Below are positions 54,597 to 64,000 of a stretch of DNA of 64,000 nucleotides, piece after piece. Both the position numbers and the translations under genes were made by a program. This DNA is from Xenorhabdus lircayensis. Lineage in GTDB: Bacteria > Pseudomonadota > Gammaproteobacteria > Enterobacterales > Enterobacteriaceae. A model generated the notes under the pieces. That model searched no databases. It was not told the origin of the DNA and saw only the letters and a program-made list of their open reading frames with translations. Position 1 is the first letter of the stretch, and the number at the start of each line of letters is the position of its first letter. The stretch spans positions 62,001-126,000 of the forward strand of contig NZ_JACOII010000028.1 in the NCBI RefSeq assembly GCF_016306625.1. Direction: 5' to 3'.

Positions 54597-56366
54597 ATGG
54601 ATAAAACAAGACAATCTGAACTTGTTCGATGGCTGAGACAACAAAGTGCTCCTGCCCGTCGGTGGCTCCGTCTATCGATGCTACTCGGCCTAATCAGTGG
54701 ATTACTGATCATCTCTCAAGCCTGGCTCTTAGCTTCAATCCTCCAAGCCCTGATCATGGACAATGTTCCCCGTGAAAATCTTATCAATCAGTTTCTGATG
54801 CTGGCCGCCACCTTTACATTGCGGGCAATAATTAATGCTATTCGGGAACGTGTCGGGTTTATCTGTGGCAAGGTGGTGCGCCAGCAAATCCGCAGTATGG
54901 TATTGGATAAACTGGAACAACTAGGGCCGGTATGGGTTAAGGGAAAACCTGCAGGAAGCTGGGCGACTATTATCCTAGAGCAAATCGAAGACATGCAGGA
55001 TTTTTATTCTCGCTATCTGCCCCAAATGACTCTTGCTACCATAATCCCTATCTTAATCCTGATTACCGTGTTTCCAATTAATTGGGCCGCAGGATTGATT
55101 TTGCTTGTCACTGCGCCATTGATTCCTCTGTTTATGGCTCTGGTGGGATTAGGGGCCGCAGATGCCAACCAACGCAATTTTGTTGCTCTCAGCAGGTTAA
55201 GCGGTAATTTCCTCGATCGCTTACGGGGGCTGGAAACGTTGCGCCTATTCCATCGAGGAAAATCTGAAGTTGAACAAATATCTGAATCAACAGATAATTT
55301 TCGTCATAGAACGATGGAAGTACTACGTATGGCATTCTTATCTTCAGCCGTATTAGAGTTTTTTGCCGCAGTTTCCATTGCCGTTGTTGCCGTTTATTTC
55401 GGTTTTTCCTATCTAGGGGAATTACACTTTGGCAGTTACGGAATGGGTGTTACGTTGTTTGCTGGCTTCCTTGCCTTGATCCTCGCACCTGAGTTTTTTC
55501 AGCCACTACGCGATTTAGGAACGTTTTATCATGCAAAAGCTCAGGCAGTAGGGGCGGCTGAATCGCTTTTCACCCTACTCAACAGTGATGGAGAACAGGC
55601 AGAAACCAACGGTGAGAAAACACTATCAGATAAAGACCCCGCGACGATTGAGGCCAGCGAACTGGAAATTCTGTCCCACGATGGTCATCGCCTTGCTGGC
55701 CCATTAAGTTTCACAATTGATAAGCACCAGCGGATCGCTCTGGTTGGGAAAAGTGGCGCAGGCAAAAGCTCATTGATCAATGTATTGCTAGGATTTCTGC
55801 CTTATCACGGCTCCCTGAAAATTAATAGTATTGAACTGCGTGAACTCAACCTCGCCAAATGGCGTGAACGGCTGAGTTGGGTTGGGCAAAATCCACATCT
55901 ACCAGAACAAACTCTGCTCGATAATATTCGCCTCGGTCAATATGATGCAACACAAGAGCAAATCAATGATGTGATGGAGCGAGCTTATGTTAATGAATTT
56001 GTTAATAATCTGCCAGATGGAGTCAATACGGTAGTTGGCGACAATGCTGCTCGTCTGTCTGTCGGGCAAGCTCAGCGTATTGCCGTGGCACGAGCGTTAT
56101 TACATCCCAGCCAATTACTGCTGTTGGACGAGCCAGCCGCTAGTCTTGATGCACATAGCGAACAACGTGTGATGATGGCCTTAAATCAAGCCTCCCATCA
56201 GCAAACCACATTGCTGGTAACTCATTTGCTGGAAGAAACACTGGCATATGATCAAATCTGGGTAATGGAGAATGGGTTACTGATTGAGAAAGGTGATTAT
56301 CAGAGCTTACGTCAGTCTCAAGGTGCATTTTCCCGTCTGTTGTCTCACCGTAGTGTGGAGCTCTAA
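54597..56366 (+). CDS. cydD: CydD, heterodimeric ABC exporter subunit for cytochrome bd assembly
   Basis: 589 residues: six membrane segments, then an ABC domain with Walker A LVGKSGAGKSSLIN, signature LSVGQAQRIAVARALL (a variant LSVGQ) and Walker B LLLLDEPAASLD. With CydC it forms a transporter linked to glutathione/cysteine export and heme handling and is needed for functional cytochrome bd. The next gene starts 3 bases after its stop. Confidence 0.97.
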   Translation: MDKTRQSELVRWLRQQSAPARRWLRLSMLLGLISGLLIISQAWLLASILQALIMDNVPRENLINQFLMLAATFTLRAIINAIRERVGFICGKVVRQQIRSMVLDKLEQLGPVWVKGKPAGSWATIILEQIEDMQDFYSRYLPQMTLATIIPILILITVFPINWAAGLILLVTAPLIPLFMALVGLGAADANQRNFVALSRLSGNFLDRLRGLETLRLFHRGKSEVEQISESTDNFRHRTMEVLRMAFLSSAVLEFFAAVSIAVVAVYFGFSYLGELHFGSYGMGVTLFAGFLALILAPEFFQPLRDLGTFYHAKAQAVGAAESLFTLLNSDGEQAETNGEKTLSDKDPATIEASELEILSHDGHRLAGPLSFTIDKHQRIALVGKSGAGKSSLINVLLGFLPYHGSLKINSIELRELNLAKWRERLSWVGQNPHLPEQTLLDNIRLGQYDATQEQINDVMERAYVNEFVNNLPDGVNTVVGDNAARLSVGQAQRIAVARALLHPSQLLLLDEPAASLDAHSEQRVMMALNQASHQQTTLLVTHLLEETLAYDQIWVMENGLLIEKGDYQSLRQSQGAFSRLLSHRSVEL

Positions 56367-56368
56367 TC

Positions 56369-58111
56369 ATGCGTGTATTACTCCCATTTCTCGCACTCTA
56401 CCGCCGCCATTGGTTTCTCATTAGCTTAGGTATGGTATTGGCGATTGTGACCCTGCTAGCCAGTATTGGCTTGTTAACACTTTCCGGTTGGTTCCTTGCC
56501 GGTACTGCCTTGGCTGGATTCGCGGGATTATATACGTTTAACTATATGCTGCCTGCTGCGGGCGTCCGTGGCGCTGCCATTTTCCGTACTGCTGGTCGTT
56601 ATGGTGAGCGGATTGTCAGCCACGATGCGACATTCCGTGTATTGGCGCATTTGCGTGTTTTTACTTTTCAGAAAATTATGCCACTTTCTCCGGGAGGTAT
56701 TGCCCGTTTTCGTCAAGGTGAACTGTTAAACAGGCTCGTTGCTGATGTCGAAACATTGGATCACCTTTATCTACGAGTCATTTCTCCTGTCCTCGCCGCA
56801 TTTGTTGTGATTTTAGTACTAACATTTGGCTTGGGATTCCTTGATATCGCCCTCGCCTATACTCTCGGCGGTATTATGTTAGGGCTACTGCTGGTATTAC
56901 CTTTCGTGTTTTACCATGCCGGAAAACCCTACGGCAGAAACATCACCCTACTGCGCGGTCAATATCGAACATTACTCACCAGCGCCTTGCAGGGGCAGGC
57001 TGAATTAACCGTGTTTGGTGCACTTAAGCATTTTCGTCAATCCATGACAGAAACTGAATGCAATTGGTTAAAAAACCAACAACAACAGGCTAATTTAACT
57101 GGGCTCTCACAAGCCATCATGATTTTCTCTACAGGGATGACAGTAACTCTGATGATTTGGTTAGCTGCGGCTGGTGTTGGAGAAAATAATCAACCAGGCG
57201 CATTAATAGCGCTGTTTACATTCTGTGCTCTCGCTGCCTTTGAGGCCCTTGGGCCAGTTACCGTAGCATTCCAACACATGGGGCAAGTTATTTCATCTGC
57301 AACTCGTGTTTCCCAGTTAATGCACCAAAAACCGGAAGTTACTTTCCCTGCCAATGGGCCACAAGCGAATAACGCTCTCAGCCTTGAGATAAAAAATATT
57401 GATTTCACCTACCCTGGCCAACCGCTGCCAGTATTGAAAAATATTTCTCTATCTCTGACATCAGGTGAGCATATTGCTTTATTGGGAAAAACAGGATGTG
57501 GTAAGTCAACGCTCTTACAATTATTGACCCGCGCATGGGACGTCAATAGCGGTGAGATTCAACTCAATCAGCAACCTATTTCCAACTATGATGAAGCAAC
57601 GCTGCGCTCAATGATGTCTATCATTCCCCAGCGGATACATATATTCAGCCATACCCTGCGTGAAAACCTTTTATTAGCAAAACCGGATGCCAGCGATGAT
57701 GAATTAGCAACCGTACTGCAACAAGTAGGTTTAGGAAACTTGCTAGGCACTGATAAAAAGCTAAACTGTTGGATGGGCGAAGGCGGGCGTCAACTTTCTG
57801 GTGGAGAACAACGCCGTTTGGGTATTGCCAGAGCGTTGTTGCACAATGCCCCTTTAATGCTTCTGGATGAACCGACTGAAGGACTTGATGCAGATACTGA
57901 ACAACAGATTCTGTCACTTTTACACCACAGTTGCCAGCACAAGACACTGATTATTGTTACCCATCGGCTAACAGGTTTACAGCATATGGATCGAATCTGT
58001 GTTATGGATGAGGGACACATTATTGAGCAAGGCAAACATGATGTGTTACTAGCTCAACTGGGGCGTTATTATCAATTTTATCAGCGACAGAGCTATCCTG
58101 AGCAGGAGTGA
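56369..58111 (+). CDS. cydC: CydC, partner subunit of CydD
   Basis: 580 residues: six membrane segments and an ABC ATPase with Walker [15 protein letters not shown], signature [17 protein letters not shown] and Walker [13 protein letters not shown]. Forms the heterodimer with CydD. The third gene of the run, aat, overlaps or abuts its stop, as in E. coli. Confidence 0.97.
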   Translation: MRVLLPFLALYRRHWFLISLGMVLAIVTLLASIGLLTLSGWFLAGTALAGFAGLYTFNYMLPAAGVRGAAIFRTAGRYGERIVSHDATFRVLAHLRVFTFQKIMPLSPGGIARFRQGELLNRLVADVETLDHLYLRVISPVLAAFVVILVLTFGLGFLDIALAYTLGGIMLGLLLVLPFVFYHAGKPYGRNITLLRGQYRTLLTSALQGQAELTVFGALKHFRQSMTETECNWLKNQQQQANLTGLSQAIMIFSTGMTVTLMIWLAAAGVGENNQPGALIALFTFCALAAFEALGPVTVAFQHMGQVISSATRVSQLMHQKPEVTFPANGPQANNALSLEIKNIDFTYPGQPLPVLKNISLSLTSGEHIALLGKTGCGKSTLLQLLTRAWDVNSGEIQLNQQPISNYDEATLRSMMSIIPQRIHIFSHTLRENLLLAKPDASDDELATVLQQVGLGNLLGTDKKLNCWMGEGGRQLSGGEQRRLGIARALLHNAPLMLLDEPTEGLDADTEQQILSLLHHSCQHKTLIIVTHRLTGLQHMDRICVMDEGHIIEQGKHDVLLAQLGRYYQFYQRQSYPEQE

Positions 58112-58119
58112 TTCATTTT

Positions 58120-58809
58120 ATGTCGATAGCTCAACTGGATAACTCATATGAATTTCCCCATCCAACCAATGCGTTGACTGAACCCAATGGTTTACTGGCG
58201 TTTGGAGGAGATCTTAGTGCAGAACGTTTAAGAGTAGCGTATCATGAGGGAATTTTTCCGTGGTATTCGCCCAATGAGCCTCCTTTATGGTGGTCTCCCG
58301 ATCCCCGGGCGGTATTAATTCCCGGAGAATTGTATACTGGCCGAACACTACGTCGTTTTATTCGCAAACATATTTACCAAATTACGGTAAACTATGCTTT
58401 CGACGAAGTGATATATCATTGCGCCCAACGACAAGAGGGCACTTGGATCGGGTTGGATGTTCAGCGAGGTTATCAAACCCTGCATAAGGAAAGTTTAGCT
58501 CATTCAGTGGAAGTTTGGCATGACCGCCAACTTGTGGGTGGCTTATACGGCGTTTGTATAGGTACACTATTTTGTGGTGAATCGATGTTTAGCAGAATGG
58601 AGAATGCATCCAAGTGCGCTTTTATAGCATTCTATCACCACTTTTTACGTCATGGTGGTCGACTGTTTGACTGTCAGGTATTAAATCACCACACAGAATC
58701 ATTGGGCGCCAAAAATATCCCAAGGGAAGAGTTTCTTCAGTATCTTTATCAATTAAGAGAGCAGCCATTACTATCAGGCTGCTGGTCTGCGCAGATGCTG
58801 GATGTATAA
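58120..58809 (+). CDS. aat: leucyl/phenylalanyl-tRNA-protein transferase
   Basis: About 229 residues from the ATG at 58120; an upstream in-frame GTG (58108) overlapping the cydC stop is possible and AGGAG lies near it. It adds Leu/Phe to N-terminal Lys/Arg to mark proteins for ClpS-ClpAP. Conserved [40 protein letters not shown] and [18 protein letters not shown] are seen. It is linked to clpSA, its downstream partner, only a few genes away. Confidence 0.95.
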   Translation: MSIAQLDNSYEFPHPTNALTEPNGLLAFGGDLSAERLRVAYHEGIFPWYSPNEPPLWWSPDPRAVLIPGELYTGRTLRRFIRKHIYQITVNYAFDEVIYHCAQRQEGTWIGLDVQRGYQTLHKESLAHSVEVWHDRQLVGGLYGVCIGTLFCGESMFSRMENASKCAFIAFYHHFLRHGGRLFDCQVLNHHTESLGAKNIPREEFLQYLYQLREQPLLSGCWSAQMLDV

Positions 58810-58841
58810 TCATCACTTAGGAATTAATGCTGTTCACGGTG

Positions 58842-58901
58842 GGAATGTCACTATCCATCATACTATCATTCGTAAAATGATGGTTTAAAATACGACATTC
58901 C
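58842..58901. other. nested inverted repeat between aat and infA
   Basis: GGAATGTC/GACATTCC encloses an inner CCATCAT/ATGATGG. The structure can fold as a bulged hairpin about 60 bases long. It could be a terminator of the cyd-aat transcript or part of the infA leader. Confidence 0.35.
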
Positions 58902-58972
58902 TTTACATAATGATGGTTTTTCGGCATTATCTTGCCGATTAAAAACTATGGTTGTTACATTTAGAGGATTAG

Positions 58973-59194
58973 ATGGCCAAAGAAGACAATAATTTTGAAA
59001 TGCAGGGTACTGTGTTAGAAACACTGCCAAACACCGTGTTTCGTGTTGAATTAGACAACGGGCACGTTGTCACCGCTCACATCTCAGGAAAAATGCGTAA
59101 GAACTATATCCGTATCCTGACTGGAGACAAGGTAACAGTCGAGCTAACTACATATGATCCAGAAAAAGGCCGTATCACCTTCCGTAGCCGCTGA
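58973..59194 (+). CDS. infA: translation initiation factor IF-1
   Basis: 73 residues, a typical OB-fold IF-1 ([27 protein letters not shown]...), one residue longer than in E. coli because of a small N-terminal insertion. It blocks the 30S A site during initiation. In E. coli a tRNA-Ser (serW) lies next to infA; no tRNA structure is visible here. Confidence 0.99.
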   Translation: MAKEDNNFEMQGTVLETLPNTVFRVELDNGHVVTAHISGKMRKNYIRILTGDKVTVELTTYDPEKGRITFRSR

Positions 59195-59210
59195 TTAAGA
59201 TACCTTTTAA

Positions 59211-59249
59211 CACCACAGGTGATGGTATTTTCAGCATCAACCTGTGGTG
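59211..59249. terminator. hairpin between infA and clpA
   Basis: CACCACAGG/CCTGTGGTG, a 9-bp stem with an inner GATG/CATC pair, between two convergent genes. U-run is weak. Confidence 0.5.
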
Positions 59250-59305
59250 TGGCTTTAGGCTTTACCGCCAGTTTCTACGTTATCACTTACTTAACAATAC
59301 ATTAC

Positions 59306-61591
59306 TTACAATACAGCATCTTCTGATTTCTTTTTACTCGATTTTTGTGCACCCTTAAAATCGTATGTTAATGCCTGTTTAGTTTTATCAAGATTAATCT
59401 TGACCGATCCTCCATGCACCAGAGAACCAAACAACAACTCATTCGCTAATGGTTTTTTGAGGGTGTCCTGAATTACGCGAGCCATAGGACGTGCTCCCAT
59501 CGCTTTATCGTAACCTTTATCACATAACCACTGACGAGCATCTGCACTGATTTCCAGAGAAACACCTTTTTCATCCAGTTGAGCTTGTAACTCGACGATA
59601 AATTTATCAACAACTTGCTGAATAACTTCAGAAGATAGTGCATCAAACCAAATGATGCCATCAAGACGATTGCGGAATTCAGGCGTGAAAGTCCGTTTGA
59701 TTTCTTCCATTCCATCCGTGCTATTATCTTGTTCAGTAAAACCAATGGATTTACGCTGTATCTCACGTACCCCCGCATTGGTTGTCATCACCAAAATAAC
59801 ATTGCGAAAATCCGCCTTGCGGCCATTATTGTCGGTCAATGTTCCATTATCCATAACCTGCAACAATAAGTTAAATACATCGGGGTGGGCTTTTTCAATC
59901 TCATCCAGCAGTAGAACAGAATGCGGATGTTTGATAATAGCATCAGTCAATAACCCTCCCTGATCATATCCTACATAACCCGGTGGTGCGCCAATTAAAC
60001 GACTGACAGTATGGCGTTCCATATATTCCGACATATCAAATCGCAGTAATTTGACATTCAATACCTTAGCAAGTTGAACTGTTACTTCTGTTTTGCCCAC
60101 TCCCGTAGGCCCTGCAAATAGGAAAGACCCTACTGGTTTATGATCCTGACCCAACCCAGCACGGCTCATTTTAATGGCTTCCGTCAATGCTCCGATGGCT
60201 CTATCTTGACCAAAGACCAGCATCTTCAAACGATCATCCAGTGTTCTCAATACATCTTTATCGCTGGCCGACACTGTTTTTTCTGGGATGCGGGCTATGC
60301 GAGCAACAACGGATTCAATATCAGCAACGTTAATCGTCTTTTTACGACGACTAGATGGAACTAACCTTGTCCTCGCACCAGCTTCATCGATAACATCAAT
60401 GGCTTTATCTGGCAAATGGCGATCGGTAATGTATTTCACCGATAACTCAACCGCAGCACGAATGGCTTTTGCTGTATAACGGACATCATGGTGTGCCTCA
60501 TATTTAGCACGTAGTCCATTGATAATTTGTACCGTCTCCTCAGGCGAAGGCTCAAGAATATCAATTTTCTGAAACCGACGAGCCAAAGCCCGATCTTTTT
60601 CAAAGATATTGCTGAACTCATGATAAGTCGTCGAACCAATGACCCGAATACGCCCACTGGACAACAGTGGCTTAATGAGGTTAGCAGCATCAACCTGCCC
60701 ACCTGAAGCGGCGCCGGCACCAATAATAGTATGGATTTCGTCAATAAAGAGAATGCTTTTTCTGTCTTGCTCTAAGGTTTTTAACAACGACTTGAAGCGC
60801 TTCTCAAAATCACCGCGATATTTTGTACCTGCCAGCAGTGAACCAATATCTAAGGAATAGATAGTGTAACCCTGCATAACTTCGGGGACATTCTTTTGCA
60901 CAATACGCCATGCGAGTCCTTCGGCAATGGCGGTCTTACCAACACCAGACTCCCCAACAAATAGAGGATTATTTTTGCGGCGGCGGCATAGTACCTGAAC
61001 TGTTCTCTCCAATTCATTCTGACGCCCGACAAGCGGATCAATTTGACCCTTCTGTGCCAATTGATTCAAGTTGGTGGTGAAATTCTCCAACCGATCTTCA
61101 TTTACGACCTGCTCTTCCTGAACTGGATTAATACTGTGGTGAGAATCGTTATCAGATTCATCTTTACGCGTTCCATGAGAAATGAAATTCACGACATCCA
61201 AGCGACTGACATCGTGCTTACGCAGCAAATAAGCGGCTTGAGATTCCTGTTCACTGAAAATGGCGACCAAGACATTCGCCCCAGAGACTTCTGAACGCCC
61301 CGAGGACTGAACGTGAAATACCGCGCGCTGTAAAACACGCTGAAAACTTAAGGTGGGTTGTGTATCCCTGTCATCATTTTCAGATAACAAGGGAGTGGTT
61401 TGTACAATAAAACTTTCCAATTCCTGGCGTAACATCGCCAGATCAACTTTACAAGCCTCCATTGCTTCTCGCGCTGATGTGTTACTTAACAACGCCAGCA
61501 ACAGGTGCTCTACAGTCATAAATTCATGTCTGTTATCCCTTGCTTTGGCAAAAGCAATGTTGAGACTAAGCTCCAGTTCTTGATTGAGCAT
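59306..61591 (-). CDS. clpA: ATP-dependent Clp protease ATP-binding subunit ClpA
   Basis: 761 residues from the ATG at 61591, which is well spaced from AGGAGGAG; a GTG two codons upstream is in frame. N-domain (two repeats of the Clp_N helix bundle), then two AAA+ modules with Walker [13 protein letters not shown] and [13 protein letters not shown], and the C-terminal IGF-like loop region. It unfolds substrates for ClpP, with ClpS delivering N-end-rule proteins. Immediately follows clpS, 31 bases away. Confidence 0.97.
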   Translation of the reverse strand: MLNQELELSLNIAFAKARDNRHEFMTVEHLLLALLSNTSAREAMEACKVDLAMLRQELESFIVQTTPLLSENDDRDTQPTLSFQRVLQRAVFHVQSSGRSEVSGANVLVAIFSEQESQAAYLLRKHDVSRLDVVNFISHGTRKDESDNDSHHSINPVQEEQVVNEDRLENFTTNLNQLAQKGQIDPLVGRQNELERTVQVLCRRRKNNPLFVGESGVGKTAIAEGLAWRIVQKNVPEVMQGYTIYSLDIGSLLAGTKYRGDFEKRFKSLLKTLEQDRKSILFIDEIHTIIGAGAASGGQVDAANLIKPLLSSGRIRVIGSTTYHEFSNIFEKDRALARRFQKIDILEPSPEETVQIINGLRAKYEAHHDVRYTAKAIRAAVELSVKYITDRHLPDKAIDVIDEAGARTRLVPSSRRKKTINVADIESVVARIARIPEKTVSASDKDVLRTLDDRLKMLVFGQDRAIGALTEAIKMSRAGLGQDHKPVGSFLFAGPTGVGKTEVTVQLAKVLNVKLLRFDMSEYMERHTVSRLIGAPPGYVGYDQGGLLTDAIIKHPHSVLLLDEIEKAHPDVFNLLLQVMDNGTLTDNNGRKADFRNVILVMTTNAGVREIQRKSIGFTEQDNSTDGMEEIKRTFTPEFRNRLDGIIWFDALSSEVIQQVVDKFIVELQAQLDEKGVSLEISADARQWLCDKGYDKAMGARPMARVIQDTLKKPLANELLFGSLVHGGSVKINLDKTKQALTYDFKGAQKSSKKKSEDAVL

Positions 61592-61622
61592 AAGCACCTC
61601 CTCCTAAAATCAGTAAGCCAGA

Positions 61623-61943
61623 TCAAACCCTTTCCAGCGTGCAAAGTAACGGATGCTCGTGCTCCTTAGCATACATGTTCACTTGCGCAGCTTTAGTTTC
61701 TGCGACCTCTGCCGTATAAATTCCGCAAACTGCTTTCCCTTTGTGATGGACATCCAGCATTAGTTGCGTTGCTCGTTCAACATCATAAGAAAAGAACTTT
61801 TGCAATACGTCAACCACAAACTCCATAGGGGTATAATCGTCATTGTTAAGAACAACCTTATACATCGATGGAGGTTGTAGTTTTTGTTTTGTATCATCCT
61901 TAATAAATTCTTTAACTTTCAAATCGTTATAAAACTCGGTCAT
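61623..61943 (-). CDS. clpS: ClpS, N-recognin adaptor of ClpAP
   Basis: 106 residues. The conserved core [28 protein letters not shown] binds the hydrophobic N-degron residue, and [30 protein letters not shown] the ClpA N-domain face. The N-terminal ~20 residues are an unstructured, charged extension as expected. Divergent from cspD, as in E. coli. Confidence 0.97.
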   Translation of the reverse strand: MTEFYNDLKVKEFIKDDTKQKLQPPSMYKVVLNNDDYTPMEFVVDVLQKFFSYDVERATQLMLDVHHKGKAVCGIYTAEVAETKAAQVNMYAKEHEHPLLCTLERV

Positions 61944-62268
61944 TATTCTTCCGCTGGGTATAAACTTTCCACTGAATTTTAGTATGAACTAATTCATTCC
62001 ACTGCTATATATTTTATCACTTCATACAGCACTCTGCTTCTCCCCTCTTTGATCACCAAGTAAAGATTTTGCCTAAAAATCAGATACCGTTATCTATATC
62101 AAACTTTAGCCATTTGAGACAGCTCGACGTTATTTATATGCTTGACGACGTAATGAATTTCACTACAGTATATTTTATGAACACCGCATCCTGTCTGGGC
62201 GTCTGTTCATATTTTGAAATTCTTAGTGACTCCTAAATCCGAAATCGTGATACGAGGGATAGAGAAGT
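61944..62268. promoter_or_regulatory. divergent clpS-cspD regulatory region
   Basis: About 325 bases with no gene. A TTGACG hexamer near 62140 is followed by weak -10-like sequences toward cspD. The two genes are transcribed away from each other. Confidence 0.5.
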
Positions 62269-62499
62269 ATGGAAACAGGTACTGTTAAATGGTTCAATAA
62301 TGCAAAGGGCTTTGGATTTATTTGCCCAGCGAGCGGGGGTGATGACATATTTGCTCACTATTCAACCATTCAGATGGATGGTTATAGGACGCTGAAAGCT
62401 GGACAGAAAGTGAATTTCAGTGTTCATCAAGGCCCCAAAGGTAATCACGCCAGCCTTATTGTACCTCTGGAAGATGGCTCAAAATCAAAAAAAGAGTGA
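62269..62499 (+). CDS. cspD: cold-shock-domain protein CspD
   Basis: 76 residues with the cold-shock nucleic-acid-binding motifs KGFGFICP (RNP1) and DDIFAHY (RNP2). CspD is the stationary-phase, non-cold-induced member that binds single-stranded DNA and inhibits replication. The location beside clpSA and the acidic/lysine-rich tail fit CspD rather than CspA. Confidence 0.93.
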   Translation: METGTVKWFNNAKGFGFICPASGGDDIFAHYSTIQMDGYRTLKAGQKVNFSVHQGPKGNHASLIVPLEDGSKSKKE

Positions 62500-62522
62500 C
62501 CCTATAAAAAATTCATAATTCC

Positions 62523-62559
62523 CACGCCACAAATAAACAATGGGCTTACTTGTGGCGTG
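62523..62559. terminator. hairpin between cspD and macB
   Basis: CACGCCACAA/TTGTGGCGTG, a 10-bp stem with a 17-base loop, between convergent genes. No U-run. Confidence 0.45.
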
Positions 62560-62606
62560 CTATCAGCACAGCCCACTTCATTCTACGATTCAACTTTCAC
62601 TCATCA

Positions 62607-64000
62607 CTATTCTCTGGCAAGCGCCTCTATAGGATCGAGATGGGCAGCGTTTCGTGCTGGCAGGAAACCAAAGATCATGCCAATTGCCGTTGAACAACCA
62701 AAGGCGATAATAAATGCACTGGGGTTATAAACGAAGTCCCATCTCGGCAACATCCACTGAGCAATCAAAGACAAGCTGTATGACAGAGTTATCCCCAATC
62801 CTCCCCCTATCAAACAGACCAATACGGCTTCGATAAGAAATTGCTGCATAATGTCACTGGTTCTGGCGCCAACTGCCATACGAATACCAATCTCTCGGGT
62901 ACGTTCTGTGACTGATACTAGCATGATATTCATTACGCCAATCCCCCCAACAATCAAGGATATTACCGCCACCAGCGTTAAGAATATTTGCAGAGTCCGT
63001 GTTGTTTTATCCATTGCTTCAATTGTTTTGTTCGCATTGTAGGTATGAAAGTCTTTTTTACCATGACGGAATGTCAACAGCCGATTAAGTTTTTCTTCCA
63101 CCTCATTGGCTGAATAACCATCTTTCACTCTGACCACAATCGAATCCAAGTAGCTCTGGTTTATCACACGACTATTCATCGTGCTGTAAGGCAACCAAAT
63201 TTGTAATGAACTACTACTATAAAAACTTTGTCCTCTGGCAATTACCCCAATCACTGTCAAGGGCATATTTGCCAGAAGTAACTCTTTACCTATTACATCA
63301 TTCTGGTAAGGAAAGAATTTTTTACGTGTATTCTCATCAATGATAACTACTTGGGCCTGACGATGAATCATTTCGGGAGTAAAAGGCATGCCTTGGGCAA
63401 ACTTCATGGCATATACCTGAAAAAAATCATTTCCTACACCATATATCTGTGCATTAGCATCAATACTACCTTGACGCACGCGTTCACTTTTCATGAGTTC
63501 AGGTGAAACGGCCTGAATATAGTGCTGGGATTTTATTGCGGGGAGATCGGCAAGTTTTAGTGCCTGCATATCCAAAGCATCATCACTGCCAAAATCGGTT
63601 CCTGGGTAAATCGTGATGGAGTTGGTTTCAATGGCTTTAATGTGTGATAACACCATCGATTTTGCTGCATCACCAATCACTAAAATTGTTACGACAGAAG
63701 CAATACCAATAATGATGCCAAGCATCGTCAGCAAGGTACGCAATTTATTGACAGTCATGGCACGCCACGCCATCAACAATGCTTCATTAAAACGTCCCCA
63801 GATTTGTTGAACTGAAGAAGTTTTTGCATCCACAGGCAAAAAGTGAGTCGATGTTTGATATTCAGAAGAGCGTGAGTCACTCATGATACACCCATCTTTA
63901 ATTTCAATGACTCTTTGGGCCTGCGCCGCAATGTTCGGATCATGAGTAACAATAACGACCGTATGCCCTTGTCGGCAAAGCTGTTTCAAGATATCCATCA
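62607..64000 (-). CDS. macB: MacB, ABC transporter for macrolides/lipopeptides (3' part; N-terminus outside window)
   Basis: The frame runs off the right edge, so the first ATG inside the window is internal. About 464 C-terminal residues are seen: the last strand of the ABC domain (GHTVVIVTHDPNIAAQAQRVIEIKDG), the first membrane segment (LLMAWRAMTVNKLRTLLTMLGIIIGIASVV), a periplasmic MacB domain, and three C-terminal membrane segments with GGIGVMNIMLVSVTERTREIGIRMAVGA. With MacA and TolC it exports macrolides, enterotoxin and lipopeptides. macA should lie just upstream, to the right of the window. Confidence 0.92.
   Translation of the reverse strand, partial: MDILKQLCRQGHTVVIVTHDPNIAAQAQRVIEIKDGCIMSDSRSSEYQTSTHFLPVDAKTSSVQQIWGRFNEALLMAWRAMTVNKLRTLLTMLGIIIGIASVVTILVIGDAAKSMVLSHIKAIETNSITIYPGTDFGSDDALDMQALKLADLPAIKSQHYIQAVSPELMKSERVRQGSIDANAQIYGVGNDFFQVYAMKFAQGMPFTPEMIHRQAQVVIIDENTRKKFFPYQNDVIGKELLLANMPLTVIGVIARGQSFYSSSSLQIWLPYSTMNSRVINQSYLDSIVVRVKDGYSANEVEEKLNRLLTFRHGKKDFHTYNANKTIEAMDKTTRTLQIFLTLVAVISLIVGGIGVMNIMLVSVTERTREIGIRMAVGARTSDIMQQFLIEAVLVCLIGGGLGITLSYSLSLIAQWMLPRWDFVYNPSAFIIAFGCSTAIGMIFGFLPARNAAHLDPIEALARE

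Overview
The window is a chromosomal segment of an entomopathogenic gammaproteobacterium of the Morganellaceae, most likely Xenorhabdus (Photorhabdus is the alternative). This rests on near-E. coli-like housekeeping proteins (MukFEB, RpsA, PflB, Lrp, InfA) in the classic enterobacterial order, on low-GC intergenic DNA, and on insertion of secreted-enzyme and biosynthetic genes between the core blocks. No rRNA, tRNA, CRISPR array, transposase or phage gene was found.

Layout. (1) 1-10347: an accessory biosynthetic cluster of two convergent arms. The plus arm holds the 3' end of a MurA-family enolpyruvyl transferase, a HisC-like aminotransferase, a CX5R phosphatase, a small P-loop kinase and an MFS exporter. 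The minus arm, read from 10347 down to 3867, holds a small LigA/NHLP-like protein, an aldo-keto reductase, a 2-oxoglutarate/Fe(II) oxygenase, a caspase-fold protease-like protein and two ATP-grasp ligases. Enolpyruvyl transferase, aminotransferase, phosphatase and kinase together match the toolkit of the nikkomycin/polyoxin aminohexuronic-acid nucleosides. The other arm looks like a ribosomal-peptide or carrier-peptide pathway. A hybrid peptidyl nucleoside is the main discovery candidate here. (2) 10843-18853: a GrpB-family gene, then mukB-mukE-mukF-cmoM, all on the minus strand. (3) 19022-31916: elyC, then kdsB, ycaR, lpxK, msbA, comEC, ihfB, rpsA, cmk, aroA and serC, mostly on the minus strand. 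(4) 32796-34148: an inserted secreted protein with an aegerolysin-like domain and a metallophosphoesterase domain. (5) 34219-41574: ansB (minus), then ycaO, focA, pflB and pflA (plus). (6) 41760-45243: a second insert with a secreted endonuclease/exonuclease/phosphatase-fold enzyme and a tandem pair of polytopic membrane proteins. (7) 45469-52897: serS, rarA, lolA, ftsK and lrp (minus). (8) 53533-59194: trxB, cydD, cydC, aat and infA (plus). (9) 59306-64000: clpA and clpS (minus), cspD (plus) and the 3' part of macB (minus, running off the end).

The core blocks serve chromosome organisation (MukBEF, FtsK, IhfB), outer-membrane assembly (KdsB, LpxK, MsbA, LolA, ElyC), translation (RpsA, SerS, InfA, CmoM), anaerobic pyruvate metabolism (FocA, PflB, PflA, YcaO nearby), redox and cytochrome bd assembly (TrxB, CydDC) and N-end-rule proteolysis (Aat, ClpS, ClpA). 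The accessory genes fit a lifestyle of toxin and antibiotic production in insects. Compared with E. coli, ycaL (cmk-aroA), ycaQ (lpxK-ycaR), ycaP and tRNA-Ser serW (infA-clpA) are missing from their usual places.
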